Source of the DNA: JBBIQH01 sp964475945 | Lineage (GTDB): Archaea > Thermoproteota > Nitrososphaeria > Nitrososphaerales > Nitrosocaldaceae | Direction of reading: 5' to 3' | Length of the DNA stretch: 64,000 bases | NCBI GenBank assembly: GCA_964475945.1 | Contig: CAYYYF010000002.1 | Coordinates: 62,001-126,000, forward strand | Shown here: piece by piece, positions 16,688 through 25,776 of the stretch | Position numbering within the stretch: position 1 is the first letter of the stretch | Layout of the letters: each line of letters begins with the position of its first letter | The notes under the pieces: generated by a model | Database searches by the model: none | The model's input: the letters and a program-made list of their open reading frames with translations, nothing else | Told to the model about the DNA's origin: nothing | Program-made: the position numbers and the translations under genes

Positions 16688-18226
16688 ATGATTAGGGATG
16701 ATATATTAATAGATATAGGAACGTTCTTGATAAAGGCATGGTCTGGCAAGAATGCTATTGTTAAGATAGCAAAGAATCCTAAGATAAATTATGAGAAGAG
16801 TATAGTAAACATATCCAATCTAGATGCATTCTCTGGCGATGAGTTCTCAAGGTATAGGCAATGGAGAGTAGCATGCTGGATACTTGCAATGAAATTCAGA
16901 TACTCATCCAAGTATCTCTCAGATGATATAGCATATGGGCATGTGCTTAACACATTAGAACAGAAGAGGGTTACGCTCCTAGGCTTGAAGGAGTGGAGTG
17001 GAATGCTTAATGAATTATTATACGATGAGGCTGTATCATGGCAGGATAAGCCTTTAGTCAACTCATTATATGGCATACATAGAAGGGTTATAGCATTCTC
17101 CCAGTACTTCCTAACAGGATACATAAAGGGAGATCTTGATGGCTTTGATATGGTAAAGGTTGAGAATGCTGCAAATATAGCAAATAAGATAGTGGATGAG
17201 GCTATAAAGAATGGGTATGGCACAGAGTGGGTTGAGAAGCAAGTGCCAAAGGTTCTAGATGCGTTAGGAGCAAACCCATTGCTTAGCATACCTATACCAT
17301 TCGCTAGGGTAAGGATGGGTGTTAAACTGAAAGATGAGGATGTCTATCTAGCATTAAGGAGACTTCTAAAGTTAAAGGAGGATAAAGAGGACGCTAATAA
17401 TGTAATTAAGAGCATAATTGATGGCAGGAATGTTAGGAAGGAGTATGATATGGTTAAGAGGATGAGTGCAATAGCAGGTAAGAGAGAAGAAGTTAATATA
17501 GCAAAGGCTCTAGATGTGCCAGAGTTAACTGATGAGGTAATACAACAGGATGCAGATCTTGTAAATAGGTTAAAGATAATGCTTAGAAACTGGAAGAAAG
17601 GTATGATAGAGTACTATGCCGCAAGTGGTGATGAGTTGGATGTTGAGATGCTACTAACCCAAGCAAGCAGACCATTCATAAATGAACAGAACCTTAAGAT
17701 TAAGAGTAGGTTAATACTACTACTTGATCACTCTAGCAGCATAGCAAGTGATGAGTATGAGTATAAAAGAGCATTTATGGCACTATGCAAGGTTCTTGAT
17801 TACCTAGGGATAAACTTCATAGCCCTAGCATTCAATACATCCAAAGGTAAGGCTAGGTGCTGGGTTATAAAAGGCAATGATGAGCATTGGGGCAAGTCAT
17901 GTGAGAGAAGGCTCCAAGCAATAAAGGCCAGTGGAGGTACACCACTGGCAGAGGTATATGAGAGGATAGAACCTATAGTGAAGGCATTCAAACCAGATAT
18001 ATTTATGACATTCTCGGATGGTGAGCCTAATGATCCAACTGCTACTAAAGGGGTTATAAAGAGGTTCAGAAGCATGAATATAAAGATGATATCATTCGGT
18101 ATAAGCAACAATACATCTCGAGCATTAAGTATAACGCAGAACCTAAAGTATCTAGGCTATGATAGATGTGTAGCAGTAAGTAGGATAAATGATATGCCAA
18201 AGAAGGTATTCATGCTATTAACTTAG
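16688..18226 (+). CDS. VWA-domain protein, partner of the MoxR ATPase, 512 aa
   Basis: The C-terminal third is a von Willebrand A domain with a complete MIDAS metal site: DHSSS (near residue 344), the Thr in GGTPL, and the Asp in FSDGEPND. The N-terminal 300 residues are mainly helical and have no recognised domain; they may contact the ATPase or substrate. The overall architecture resembles CbbO, NorD and CoxE. It is paired with the preceding ATPase and followed four bases later by a Nudix gene, so all three probably share a transcript. Confidence 0.87.
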   Translation: MIRDDILIDIGTFLIKAWSGKNAIVKIAKNPKINYEKSIVNISNLDAFSGDEFSRYRQWRVACWILAMKFRYSSKYLSDDIAYGHVLNTLEQKRVTLLGLKEWSGMLNELLYDEAVSWQDKPLVNSLYGIHRRVIAFSQYFLTGYIKGDLDGFDMVKVENAANIANKIVDEAIKNGYGTEWVEKQVPKVLDALGANPLLSIPIPFARVRMGVKLKDEDVYLALRRLLKLKEDKEDANNVIKSIIDGRNVRKEYDMVKRMSAIAGKREEVNIAKALDVPELTDEVIQQDADLVNRLKIMLRNWKKGMIEYYAASGDELDVEMLLTQASRPFINEQNLKIKSRLILLLDHSSSIASDEYEYKRAFMALCKVLDYLGINFIALAFNTSKGKARCWVIKGNDEHWGKSCERRLQAIKASGGTPLAEVYERIEPIVKAFKPDIFMTFSDGEPNDPTATKGVIKRFRSMNIKMISFGISNNTSRALSITQNLKYLGYDRCVAVSRINDMPKKVFMLLT

Positions 18227-18229
18227 GTT

Positions 18230-18811
18230 ATGAAGGCATTAATTGATGTACTATGCAAGAGATTAAATAGATTAGATAATAACATAACAGATAGGGTTAA
18301 GAGTATTGCTAAAGTTAACAAGAGAATACCATCTGCAGTGCTTATAGTTATACACTTTACATATGGTGAACCAAGGGTAATACTATGCAAGAGGAGCAGT
18401 AGGGTTAGCAACCATGCAGGACAGATATCCTTCCCTGGAGGAATATACAAGGATGAGGATAACGATCTTCTAGGTACAGCATTAAGGGAGTGTAAGGAAG
18501 AGATAGGGTTAGATGTTAATAGGGAGCATGTTATAGGGTATATGGATACTGTTAATACCTTCTCATCTAACTTTATAATACTGCCATTCATTGCAATCTT
18601 GGATTATATTAGAACATTCAAGCCTAACTCTGAGGTTGATGAGGTAATAGATGCACCCTTACATGAACTCCTTACTAACATGTATGAGGATAAGGAGCAC
18701 TACAATTATGCTACTGATGCATACAAGTTTGTTTATAAAGGGTATACTGTGTGGGGCGCTACTGCAAGGATACTCAAGGCATTAAGGGATAATATATATA
18801 ATACTAGGTAG
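18230..18811 (+). CDS. Nudix hydrolase, CoA-pyrophosphatase-like, 193 aa
   Basis: The motif NHAGQISFPGG followed by a Nudix box (GGIYKDE...RECKEEIGL) is typical of the CoA diphosphatase NudL/NUDT7 group, which splits CoA into phosphopantetheine and 3',5'-ADP. The box has about two extra residues between the first Glu and the REC part. Start ATG at 18230, four bases after the VWA stop. The substrate is inferred from the motif only. Confidence 0.85.
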   Translation: MKALIDVLCKRLNRLDNNITDRVKSIAKVNKRIPSAVLIVIHFTYGEPRVILCKRSSRVSNHAGQISFPGGIYKDEDNDLLGTALRECKEEIGLDVNREHVIGYMDTVNTFSSNFIILPFIAILDYIRTFKPNSEVDEVIDAPLHELLTNMYEDKEHYNYATDAYKFVYKGYTVWGATARILKALRDNIYNTR

Positions 18812-18843
18812 GTTAAAATTGCTCATATCTTATCATATACAAG

Positions 18844-19146
18844 ATGCGCATAGTTGCTATAGGAAGCAAAGTATTTGTAACAAGCTTTCAGATGGGCGGG
18901 ATAGAAGGTATCTATGTAGATTCTCCTATGGATGCTATGAGTAAAATAAACTCTTTCATAAGCAAAGGTAATAATGATGTTGGTCTAATACTTATAAGTG
19001 ATGATATAGCAGCAAGTATAAGAAAAGAGTTGACTGAGTTTAGGACAAAGAACCCTATACCGCTTGTATTTGAGCTCCCTGCTCCAGGTAGCAAGAAGGT
19101 CCAGGTTAATTATAGGATGCTACTTAAGCAGATACTTGGTATATAG
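18844..19146 (+). CDS. atpF: V/A-type ATP synthase subunit F
   Basis: Small soluble subunit of the central stalk of the A-type ATP synthase. It starts RIVAIGSKVFVTSFQMGGI, and shows LILISDDIA and the PIPLVFELPAPGS motif typical of NtpG/AtpF. It is 100 aa, as expected. No other ATP synthase gene lies in the window, so subunit F is detached from the main operon here. Confidence 0.93.
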   Translation: MRIVAIGSKVFVTSFQMGGIEGIYVDSPMDAMSKINSFISKGNNDVGLILISDDIAASIRKELTEFRTKNPIPLVFELPAPGSKKVQVNYRMLLKQILGI

Positions 19147-19158
19147 GGGTAGAATAGC

Positions 19159-20184
19159 ATGAAGGCAGTTCTGCTAGATGATAACAATGTAGTAATAAAG
19201 GAAATACCTGCACCAGAGGTAGGAGATGGAGATATACTTATAAGGATGCGCTCCTGTGGACTCTGTGGTTCAGATATAGAGAAGGTATATGGTAGATATG
19301 GTGTGGTATCAAGGAGGCTAGGGCATGAACCTGCTGGTGAGGTTGTTGCTGTAGGCTCAAGTGTTAAGGGTATAAAGGTGGGAGATAGGGTATTTGCGCA
19401 CCATCATGTCCCTTGCTACTCATGCTACTACTGCAATCATGGAGACTATACAATGTGTGAGTACTACCAGAGGAGTAATATAGAGCCATGTGGGCTTGCA
19501 GAACTCTTCCTAGTGCCAGAGTGGAATGTTAGTAGAGGAGGGGTCATAGTATTACCTGAACATGTATCATATGATGAGGCTGCAATGATTGAACCATTGG
19601 CATGCTGCATAAAGGCATTCAAGGCATCGGGTATAAACTCTAACGATAGCATTGCAGTGCTTGGTGTAGGACCTGCTGGAGCAATGCATATTATGCTTGC
19701 TAAACATGCAAATGCTAAACCTATAATTGCTATAGATGTCAATGACTTCAGGCTTAACTTTGTAAAGTCTTTAGGTGCAGATCTTGCATTAAATGCAAAG
19801 AGTGATGATGTTATTGCTAGCATTAAGTCTATAACCGATGGTAGAGGAGTAGATGCTGTTATAGTTGCTACAGGTAACAGTAGTGCACTACAGAGTGCAT
19901 TAAGCATGGTAAGGAGGGGAGGCAAGATTATAATATTTGGGGTACCTCCTAAAGGCTCTAGCATACAGCTGGATCTTAATCATGTATTCAACAATGAGAT
20001 AAAGATAATACCTAGTCTTGCAGCATCAGATTATGATACTAGAGAAGCATTTGATCTTATAGCAAGCAAGAGGATAGATATAGCAAGGATAATAACCCAT
20101 AGATACAACTTAGAGCATGCAAAGGAGGCAATGGAGTGTGCACATAAAGCAGATGATGCAATGAAGGTTGTTGTAGTATCATGA
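19159..20184 (+). CDS. Zinc-dependent medium-chain alcohol/polyol dehydrogenase, 341 aa
   Basis: Catalytic-zinc ligands Cys in CGLCGSD and His-Glu in GHEPAGEV, and structural-zinc cysteines in CYSCYYCNHGDYTMC, are all present. The NAD(P) motif is AVLGVGPAGAMH. The general layout is like sorbitol, threonine or glucose dehydrogenases of archaea. It follows atpF by 12 bases. The substrate cannot be set from sequence. Confidence 0.9.
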   Translation: MKAVLLDDNNVVIKEIPAPEVGDGDILIRMRSCGLCGSDIEKVYGRYGVVSRRLGHEPAGEVVAVGSSVKGIKVGDRVFAHHHVPCYSCYYCNHGDYTMCEYYQRSNIEPCGLAELFLVPEWNVSRGGVIVLPEHVSYDEAAMIEPLACCIKAFKASGINSNDSIAVLGVGPAGAMHIMLAKHANAKPIIAIDVNDFRLNFVKSLGADLALNAKSDDVIASIKSITDGRGVDAVIVATGNSSALQSALSMVRRGGKIIIFGVPPKGSSIQLDLNHVFNNEIKIIPSLAASDYDTREAFDLIASKRIDIARIITHRYNLEHAKEAMECAHKADDAMKVVVVS

Positions 20185-20194
20185 AACAATTTAT

Positions 20195-21394
20195 CTAATT
20201 ATTACTACCTAACAACTTTCTTACCATTTTTGAGCATACATCTCTAATACTAAGTGCTGTCAATATAAATGCAACTATATTTAATATAAATGATATCAGT
20301 ATAACACTCCTTAGCCCAAGTAACTCTGCAATTATACCACCTAGCATAGAGCCTAGTATTACTGATATACTAATAATAGATTCTAAGAGTGAGCCTACTG
20401 ATGCCTTGGATCCATTACCATTAAACAGGTTGATCAACGAGCCTAGGTATAATAGACTCCATGATACTCCTAGTAGAATCTGCACTAATGCAAGATATAG
20501 GTAATTTGTTGCAAAATAATATAGTATAAACACTAAGGCAGATGACATTGTTCCTAACTGTAACAATATAGAATTGATAGTATTGACCTTACTAACTATC
20601 CTATCCATTACCTTGTTTATGAATACGAACTGCGTTAATGAGTTTATTGCATATATGCTACCTATCTCAATACTGCTAAGCCTAAGTTCATCATGCAAGA
20701 ATATTGGGAAGATACTCCATGTCATACTTGCACCAACTTGCCTTAACATGAATGTAGAGTATACAATTTTATTCCTTCTTAATAGATGGAGTATTGAGTG
20801 ATCTGCACTTACCTTATCACTGCCATTAGAATCAGCTCTATTGCTGCTACTTGAATGCTCATCTAGCCTAAATGATGCTATAAAGCCTAGAAGGAACATT
20901 GTACCAGCAAATATGAAGACCAGATTGTAGTTACTGCTAAGATATTGAATAATACCTGATGATAGAGAACCTAAGAGCCATCCTAGCGAGCCAAAGGATA
21001 CTGAGCCTATAAGTGAGTTGTCACCTTTGCTATGAGCTAATGCTAATAGTGCTCCAGCGTAGATACCTGTTGCTATACCAGCAGATACTCTAAGCAAGAA
21101 CAAGGTTAGACCATCGTATGCTAATAGATGCATATAGAATGATGCTGATGATGCCAAGAAACCTAGCCTAACAAGCATAATCATATTACCATGCTTATCC
21201 CCATACCTACCAAAGTATACATAGGATAGTGCTTGAGTTAAAGCATAGGCACTTGCTATTACCCCAACCATAAGATACGAATTGGTTAGCATATTTGCTA
21301 TTATAGGTACTACTATAGCAGCAGAACCTAGAGATGAGTTCTCTAACATATTTAAGAGTTTTAGTCTTGTGGTAGTTGAAACTTGAATATACAT
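20195..21394 (-). CDS. Major facilitator superfamily transporter, 399 aa
   Basis: About twelve hydrophobic segments are seen, with the loop 2-3 signature in YFGRYGDKHGN and a central cytosolic loop rich in Ser and Asp (about residues 185-200). Each half has the expected six helices. It converges with the dehydrogenase gene. Likely substrates (drugs, sugars, organic anions) cannot be told apart. Confidence 0.87.
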   Translation of the reverse strand: MYIQVSTTTRLKLLNMLENSSLGSAAIVVPIIANMLTNSYLMVGVIASAYALTQALSYVYFGRYGDKHGNMIMLVRLGFLASSASFYMHLLAYDGLTLFLLRVSAGIATGIYAGALLALAHSKGDNSLIGSVSFGSLGWLLGSLSSGIIQYLSSNYNLVFIFAGTMFLLGFIASFRLDEHSSSSNRADSNGSDKVSADHSILHLLRRNKIVYSTFMLRQVGASMTWSIFPIFLHDELRLSSIEIGSIYAINSLTQFVFINKVMDRIVSKVNTINSILLQLGTMSSALVFILYYFATNYLYLALVQILLGVSWSLLYLGSLINLFNGNGSKASVGSLLESIISISVILGSMLGGIIAELLGLRSVILISFILNIVAFILTALSIRDVCSKMVRKLLGSNN

Positions 21395-21497
21395 ATATGG
21401 TCTTACTATCCCCTATATCCTACTAGCAACTATAATAATATATAAGTATTCATTATTATGTATTTGATAATAGAATAACTAAACTATTGATCTTCCG

Positions 21498-21508
21498 ATA
21501 TATATATA
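21498..21508 (+). promoter_or_regulatory. Putative TATA box upstream of the broken secreted gene
   Basis: GATATATATAT lies about 24-34 bases before the ATG at 21532. The promoter thus looks intact although the following gene does not. Confidence 0.45.
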
Positions 21509-21531
21509 GGGGTATTATATTTGATCATCAT

Positions 21532-21862
21532 ATGAGTACAAATGATGTAAATAAAGCTGCAATAATTATTACAACAAGTGTACTTATGATATCCAATTTT
21601 TAGCAATGGGTGCATATGAAGCAACAAATTGCAGCAATACATACGGTCAAGATTGTTATGCAGTAGGAGGATACGATTTTATATCACCCCAATCCTCTTT
21701 AGGAGCAGGTGTTACCCAGAAGGATGGACCTTACTGTCCAGCAATGTAGCAAGTAGGTGGTATTTTATAAACCCGTTCAATGGTTACACAGTAGATTTCT
21801 GTAATGATGCACCATTTACTCATTTCAAGGTAGCAAAGGGAGGTGGATTGAATCTATGCTAA
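21532..21862 (+). pseudogene. Broken small secreted, Cys-containing protein
   Basis: Three pieces lie in three frames. Piece 1 (from 21532) codes MSTNDVNKAAIIITTSVLM, a signal-peptide-like start, and stops at TAG 21601. Piece 2 (from 21606) codes MGAYEATNCSNTYGQDCY and ends at TAG 21727-21729. Piece 3 codes WYFINPFNGYTVDFCNDAPF and ends TAA 21862. Together they suggest a roughly 105-residue extracellular protein with several Cys. Two frame changes are needed, so it is a pseudogene or contains sequence errors. It overlaps the next broken gene by seven bases. Confidence 0.55.
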
Positions 21863-22526
21863 GCAGGATAACTATAGCAATAATATGCTGTGCAATTATA
21901 AGTACAATGATATATCTGTTTTATTCATTAAACCAATCAACTACTATTTCTAACAACAAAAATGAAGAGGATAGAATTGAAGATTTAACTATACCGCCTA
22001 GACCTCTTCTAAATAAGAATGATAAGCCTGTAAGCAGTGTAGATGAGGCTAGCAAGATTACTGGTTATGAAGTACCTTATCCTACATACTTGCCCATAGG
22101 TTATAGTATTCAAGTCATGTATGCGTATGATTATGGGACAGTAGTTATGTATGCATGGAATAAAGCAATAGAAGATACAACTTATAGAGACTTCTATTAT
22201 ATTGGAAATGGTATGATAATATACATAGATGATTTAAGTGATAGATATAGCAGTAATATTGTGGATTAGATTGAGAATAATGCTGAGCCTATAAGCACAG
22301 AGCAGCTCTTAGATGGGTTAAAGAGTTTCAGAGGTATGGTGCACATAAACTAACGATAAAAGATTCTATATGTGCAGCATATGATAAGCAGATAGTAAAG
22401 GATGAGATAGGTAGAGAGGTACCAGTTCTTGCTGAGTTGAATTGCTTAAAGGATAACCTACTTATTCAGATAAGGGCTTACATACCTGAATTAGAGCTGG
22501 TTAAGGTCTTAGAGAGTATGCTATGA
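21856..22526 (+). pseudogene. Broken membrane-anchored secreted protein (LPTYIPVGY-type family)
   Basis: The N-terminus has one membrane helix (ITIAIICCAIISTMIYLFYS), then a Ser/Asn-rich spacer and the motif YPTYLPIGYSIQVMY. The frame meets TAG at 22267-22269, continues in frame (IENNAEPISTEQLLDGLKSF), and then must shift one base near 22340 to reach GAHKLTIKDSICAAYDK through IRAYIPELELVKVLESML, ending TGA at 22526. A relative with the same motif and a similar C-terminus is at 53416-54000, also interrupted by TAG. The proteins are probably extracellular; the function is unknown. Confidence 0.65.
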
Positions 22527-22602
22527 TACCTGACCCAATATTATTCCCTATTTTATTCTTATTTTATTAAGAGTTAAATAATTCCTCATATATAAGGATG
22601 CC

Positions 22603-23415
22603 ATGAGCATGGACTGGGGCATGAAGAATAGATTATCAAGGATATTCAAGCATGATGGTAAGACAGTAATGCTTGCTGTAGACCATGGATACTTCCAAGG
22701 TCCTACAACTAGGCTAGAGAACCCTAGGAGGACCATAGAACCTATACTACCATATGCAGATTCAATAATGCTAACTAGAGGAGTGTTAAGAAACTGTGTA
22801 GATGCAAGTAATGATATACCAGTAGTGCTTAGGGTATCAGGAGGAGTTAGTATACTCAAGGAGGATCTGTCCAATGAGGATATAACAACCAGCATAGAGG
22901 AGGCTATAAGGCTTAATGCAAGTGCACTAGCATTGTCTATATTTGTAGGTGAGGAGCATGAGCATAGGACTCTAGTAAACCTAGCAAGGCTTGTTGATGA
23001 GGCTGAGCGCTATGGTATACCAGTGCTTGCAGTTACAGCAGTAGGTAGGGAGATGGCAAGGGATGCTAGGTACCTTGCATTGGCATGTAGGATAGCAGCA
23101 GAGCTAGGTGCAAGGATGGTTAAGACCTACTACTGTGAGAACTTTGAGAAGGTTGTAGATAGCTGCCCTGTACCTTTGGTTATTGCTGGGGGTAAGAAGA
23201 TACCAGAGTATGATGCCTTAAGTCTTACATACAAGGCGGTTAAGGGCGGGGCATCTGGAGTAGATATGGGTAGGAACATATGGCAATCAGACTACCCAGT
23301 AGCAATGATAAAGGCTGTTAGAGCAATAGTACATGATAATGTAACAGTAGATGAGGCATGGAGTATATTCAATGAATTAAAGGAGAAGGAAAGCAAGGAA
23401 GTACTAGTTAAGTAA
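22603..23415 (+). CDS. LsrF/DhnA-family class I aldolase or thiolase, 270 aa
   Basis: Highly similar in motif order to LsrF: TVMLAVDHGYFQGPTT, SIMLTRGVLRN, VLRVSGG, AVTAVGREM, the Schiff-base Lys in VKTYYCENF, VIAGGKK and GASGVDMGRNIWQSD. Bacterial LsrF acts as a thiolase on phosphorylated AI-2 breakdown product; archaeal relatives include class I fructose-bisphosphate aldolases and ADTH synthase. No lsr genes are nearby, so a role in sugar-phosphate or aromatic precursor metabolism is more likely than AI-2 breakdown. The following SDR gene is codirectional. Confidence 0.85.
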   Translation: MSMDWGMKNRLSRIFKHDGKTVMLAVDHGYFQGPTTRLENPRRTIEPILPYADSIMLTRGVLRNCVDASNDIPVVLRVSGGVSILKEDLSNEDITTSIEEAIRLNASALALSIFVGEEHEHRTLVNLARLVDEAERYGIPVLAVTAVGREMARDARYLALACRIAAELGARMVKTYYCENFEKVVDSCPVPLVIAGGKKIPEYDALSLTYKAVKGGASGVDMGRNIWQSDYPVAMIKAVRAIVHDNVTVDEAWSIFNELKEKESKEVLVK

Positions 23416-23418
23416 CCG

Positions 23419-23430
23419 TATTTATATAAC
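23419..23430 (+). promoter_or_regulatory. Putative TATA box for the SDR gene
   Basis: TATTTATATAAC lies 17-28 bases before the ATG at 23447 and 20-31 before the in-frame ATG at 23450; the second codon fits leaderless spacing better. Confidence 0.45.
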
Positions 23431-23446
23431 TAGCCTGATATATTGC

Positions 23447-24202
23447 ATGATGGATGAGTACGGTATTAAGGGTAAGGTTGCAGTAGTTACGGGGGCAAGC
23501 AGGGGTATAGGAGAAGCAACTGCTAGAGTTCTAGCAAAGCACGGAGCAAAGGTTGCCATCATAGCAAGGGATTTCGTTAGATTAAAGAATGTTGCTATAG
23601 ATATAGGTGATGCCTTACCTATAAAGGCAGATGTTATAGTAGAGGGTGATGTGCAGTTAGCAATAAATGAGGTATTAAAGAATTACGATAGGATAGATAT
23701 ACTTGTTAACAATGTAGGTTACATAAACGACCCTACTCCATTCCACTTGATGCATGATGAGGACTGGGATACTCTAATAAACCTTAACCTAATGAGTACG
23801 CTAAGGATGACTAGAGCAGTTCTACCAAGGATGATGGAGCAGAGGAGTGGGTGCATAATCAATGTATCATCAGTAGCAGGGATGAAGGCATATAAGATAC
23901 CACTGGCAGTGTATAATGCATTAAAGGCTGGGATAATAATGTTCACCAAGAGCATTGCATTAGAGTATGCACAGTATAACATCAGATGCAACTGTGTCTG
24001 CCCTGGTACGGTTAGGAGCAAGTTCTTAGAGCCTTACATGGATGATACTGAGAGTAGGGAAGGGTTAAGCAGATTACAACCATTAGGTAGGGTTGGAGAG
24101 CCTGAGGATGTTGCAAATGCTATACTGTATCTAGCATCAAATCATGCAAGTTGGGTAACAGGCTCTACAATGATAGTTGATGGAGGCTTAAGCATAACCT
24201 AA
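23447..24202 (+). CDS. Short-chain dehydrogenase/reductase (FabG-like), 251 aa
   Basis: Classical SDR with VVTGASRGIG for cofactor, NNVG, the catalytic Ser in INVSSVAG, the YNALK active site, and CPGTVRSKF. The C-terminus WVTGSTMIVDGGL is also typical. All catalytic residues are kept, unlike the SDR at 5.2 kb. Substrate may be 3-oxoacyl thioesters, sugars or alcohols. An SDR next to an LsrF-like aldolase suggests a sugar-related pathway, but this is inference. Confidence 0.9.
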   Translation: MMDEYGIKGKVAVVTGASRGIGEATARVLAKHGAKVAIIARDFVRLKNVAIDIGDALPIKADVIVEGDVQLAINEVLKNYDRIDILVNNVGYINDPTPFHLMHDEDWDTLINLNLMSTLRMTRAVLPRMMEQRSGCIINVSSVAGMKAYKIPLAVYNALKAGIIMFTKSIALEYAQYNIRCNCVCPGTVRSKFLEPYMDDTESREGLSRLQPLGRVGEPEDVANAILYLASNHASWVTGSTMIVDGGLSIT

Positions 24203-24259
24203 ATTTAATTTTAATTAGAAATAAATTAATTATTTAAGATTATAGGGTTGATGAATTTA

Positions 24260-24344
24260 GCGGGGGTCGCCAAGTCTGGTCAAAGGCGCTGGGCTTAGAA
24301 CCCAGTCCCGCAGGGGTTCGTGGGTTCAAATCCCACCCCCCGCA
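24260..24344 (+). tRNA. tRNA-Leu(TAG)
   Basis: Acceptor GCGGGGG/CCCCCGC; anticodon stem CTGGG/CCCAG with loop CTTAGAA gives anticodon TAG; long variable arm and T-arm GTGGG-TTCAAAT-CCCAC. There is no intron. The bases CCA follow the discriminator directly (24345-24347). A compositionally distinct island starts right after it, as expected if the 3' end of this tRNA is an integration site. Confidence 0.95.
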
Positions 24345-24492
24345 CCATCTATCTTTGTCCAAAGGAGCAAGATTCTTGCTCTGTTTTGGTAAAAAGGCAA
24401 GAATAACCAAGACCGATTTTTGCGACGCTGTACAATACGGACAGACGTTCGAACCCCGTTTCCTGCCTTAAATGTGCAGGAGGGTCTAGTAT

Positions 24493-24740
24493 ATGATGGC
24501 TGTACATGGCAGAGATTATTGCGTAAAAGCTGTACTGACAGCACTAGCAGACGGCAAGCCAAATCAGCTCGTGATATAATCGATGTTACAGGTATTGATG
24601 AAAAGACTATATCGCATCTGCTATCAAATCTGTGGAGAAAACATCTCATTCTGAGAACAGACAAGCCGCTGTTTGAGTACAGCAGGCAATTCAAGGGCAG
24701 GGCTGGATTCAAGAGCAATACAAGGTCCTTTTGCAGTAAG
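24493..24740 (+). pseudogene. Broken HTH-type protein in the island
   Basis: The frame from 24493 reads MMAVHGRDYCVKAVLTALADGKPN and then stops; one frame over it continues SARDIIDVTGIDEKTISHLLS, a winged-helix-like recognition region, to KPLFEYSRQFKGRAGFKSN. A single frame change joins both parts. The end runs into the ParB-like remnant in another frame. A DNA-binding role is inferred. Confidence 0.45.
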
Positions 24741-25568
24741 GTCAGACGTTTCAGGAATAGAAGAACTTGCCAGATCAATACAAGAAAATGGCTTACTACA
24801 TCCCATCATAGTAAGAGGGAAAAACGATTATTTTGAAATAATTGCAGATTTTAGAAGATACAATGCATGCAAGCTTCTTGGTTGGTGAAAAATAACATGT
24901 CATATAGTTGAGCTCTACGGCAAAGATTCATTCGAAGTTTCTCTTATCGAGAATATTCAGAGAAAGAGCATGAACCCCCATAGAGGAGGCGTATGCATAC
25001 AAAGTATGTTAAAGAGTACGGATGGGGAAGCATTGTAGAATTATCAAGAAAAATAGGCAAAAGTTCGTCCTATATCTCCAAACTGCTATCGCTACTTAAT
25101 CTTCCTGAAGATGTTTTGGAGAAGGTAGGAACCAAAGAACTAACACCAAGTATCGTGGAAGAGTTATTGCGATTGGACGACCCACATGAACAGTCCAAAC
25201 TTGCTCGCCTTGTTTCAAGACGTCACCTAACCCTGAAAAGGACTCGCAATATCATTATTGACAACGAATCGAACGATGGTTCTAGTAGTGAATTAATGGA
25301 TCCACGGGCTTCGACTGCAGAAGAGCTACAGGAGAGGGCTTTCGACAAGATTATAGTGGCATTGAGAATAGCTTTAAGCAAATTCGGTCCAATTATTGAA
25401 GAGAACGAGTACAATTGGATTATTCATGAAACTATCATGTTTCACAAGAATAGACTACATGAACAAATAGACCTTCTGCTGAAAGCAAAGAAACAGGCAA
25501 GAAGAAAAGCAAGGATACTATACCATAAACCTCCACAATTAGCGTCAAAAGCCACTGTAAGAATATGA
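24724..25568 (+). pseudogene. Broken ParB-family partition-like protein
   Basis: The ParB N-terminal domain is recognisable: GIEELARSIQENGLLHPIIV, the FRRYNACKLLGW box (RRY replacing the usual GERR region), then an in-frame TGA (24886-24888), SFEVSLIENIQRKSMNP, at least two frame changes around 24970-25000, and a long intact C-terminal part with the HTH LSRKIGKSSSYISKLLSLLN. At least one substitution and several indels make true decay more likely than sequencing error. ParB-like proteins serve plasmid or chromosome partition or act as CTP switches; this one is probably inherited with the element. Confidence 0.7.
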
Positions 25569-25620
25569 TTTAACACTACAAGTTCTCTAAGTATAATGAC
25601 ACGTTGTCGTCAGCTGATAG

Positions 25621-25776
25621 TTAACTTTTCGATGCGGTCTTTCCCAACTTGCGCCGTCTGACATAAGCAAACGTAAACAATCCGGCGGCCGCTGCTATGA
25701 CTGCTACGGCAATCCATATTGCTGCATCATAAAAGACGACTACCATAGGATCGGGCGGCGGTGGCGGCAATTGCAT
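25621..25776 (-). pseudogene. C-terminal stub of a surface protein (Pro-rich linker plus membrane anchor)
   Basis: The minus-strand frame reads MQLPPPPPDPM, then a membrane helix (AIWIAVAVIAAAAGLFTFAY) and a basic tail RRRKLGK. This Pro-run, helix and basic tail form the usual end of large exported proteins of ammonia-oxidising archaea. Stops lie upstream in frame, so the extracellular body is gone. Base use is GC-rich like the rest of the island. The remaining bases 25777-26100 show no supported gene. Confidence 0.55.

Noticed and set aside
24425..24470. T-loop-like GTTCGAAC in the island, hinting at a tRNA fragment
   Set aside because: The flanking bases do not pair as a T-stem on either strand.
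24420..24836. A 138-codon plus-strand reading frame in the island
   Set aside because: Its middle part is a piece of the HTH-like remnant, but the rest reads ParB sequence out of frame; it is a mixture, not a gene.
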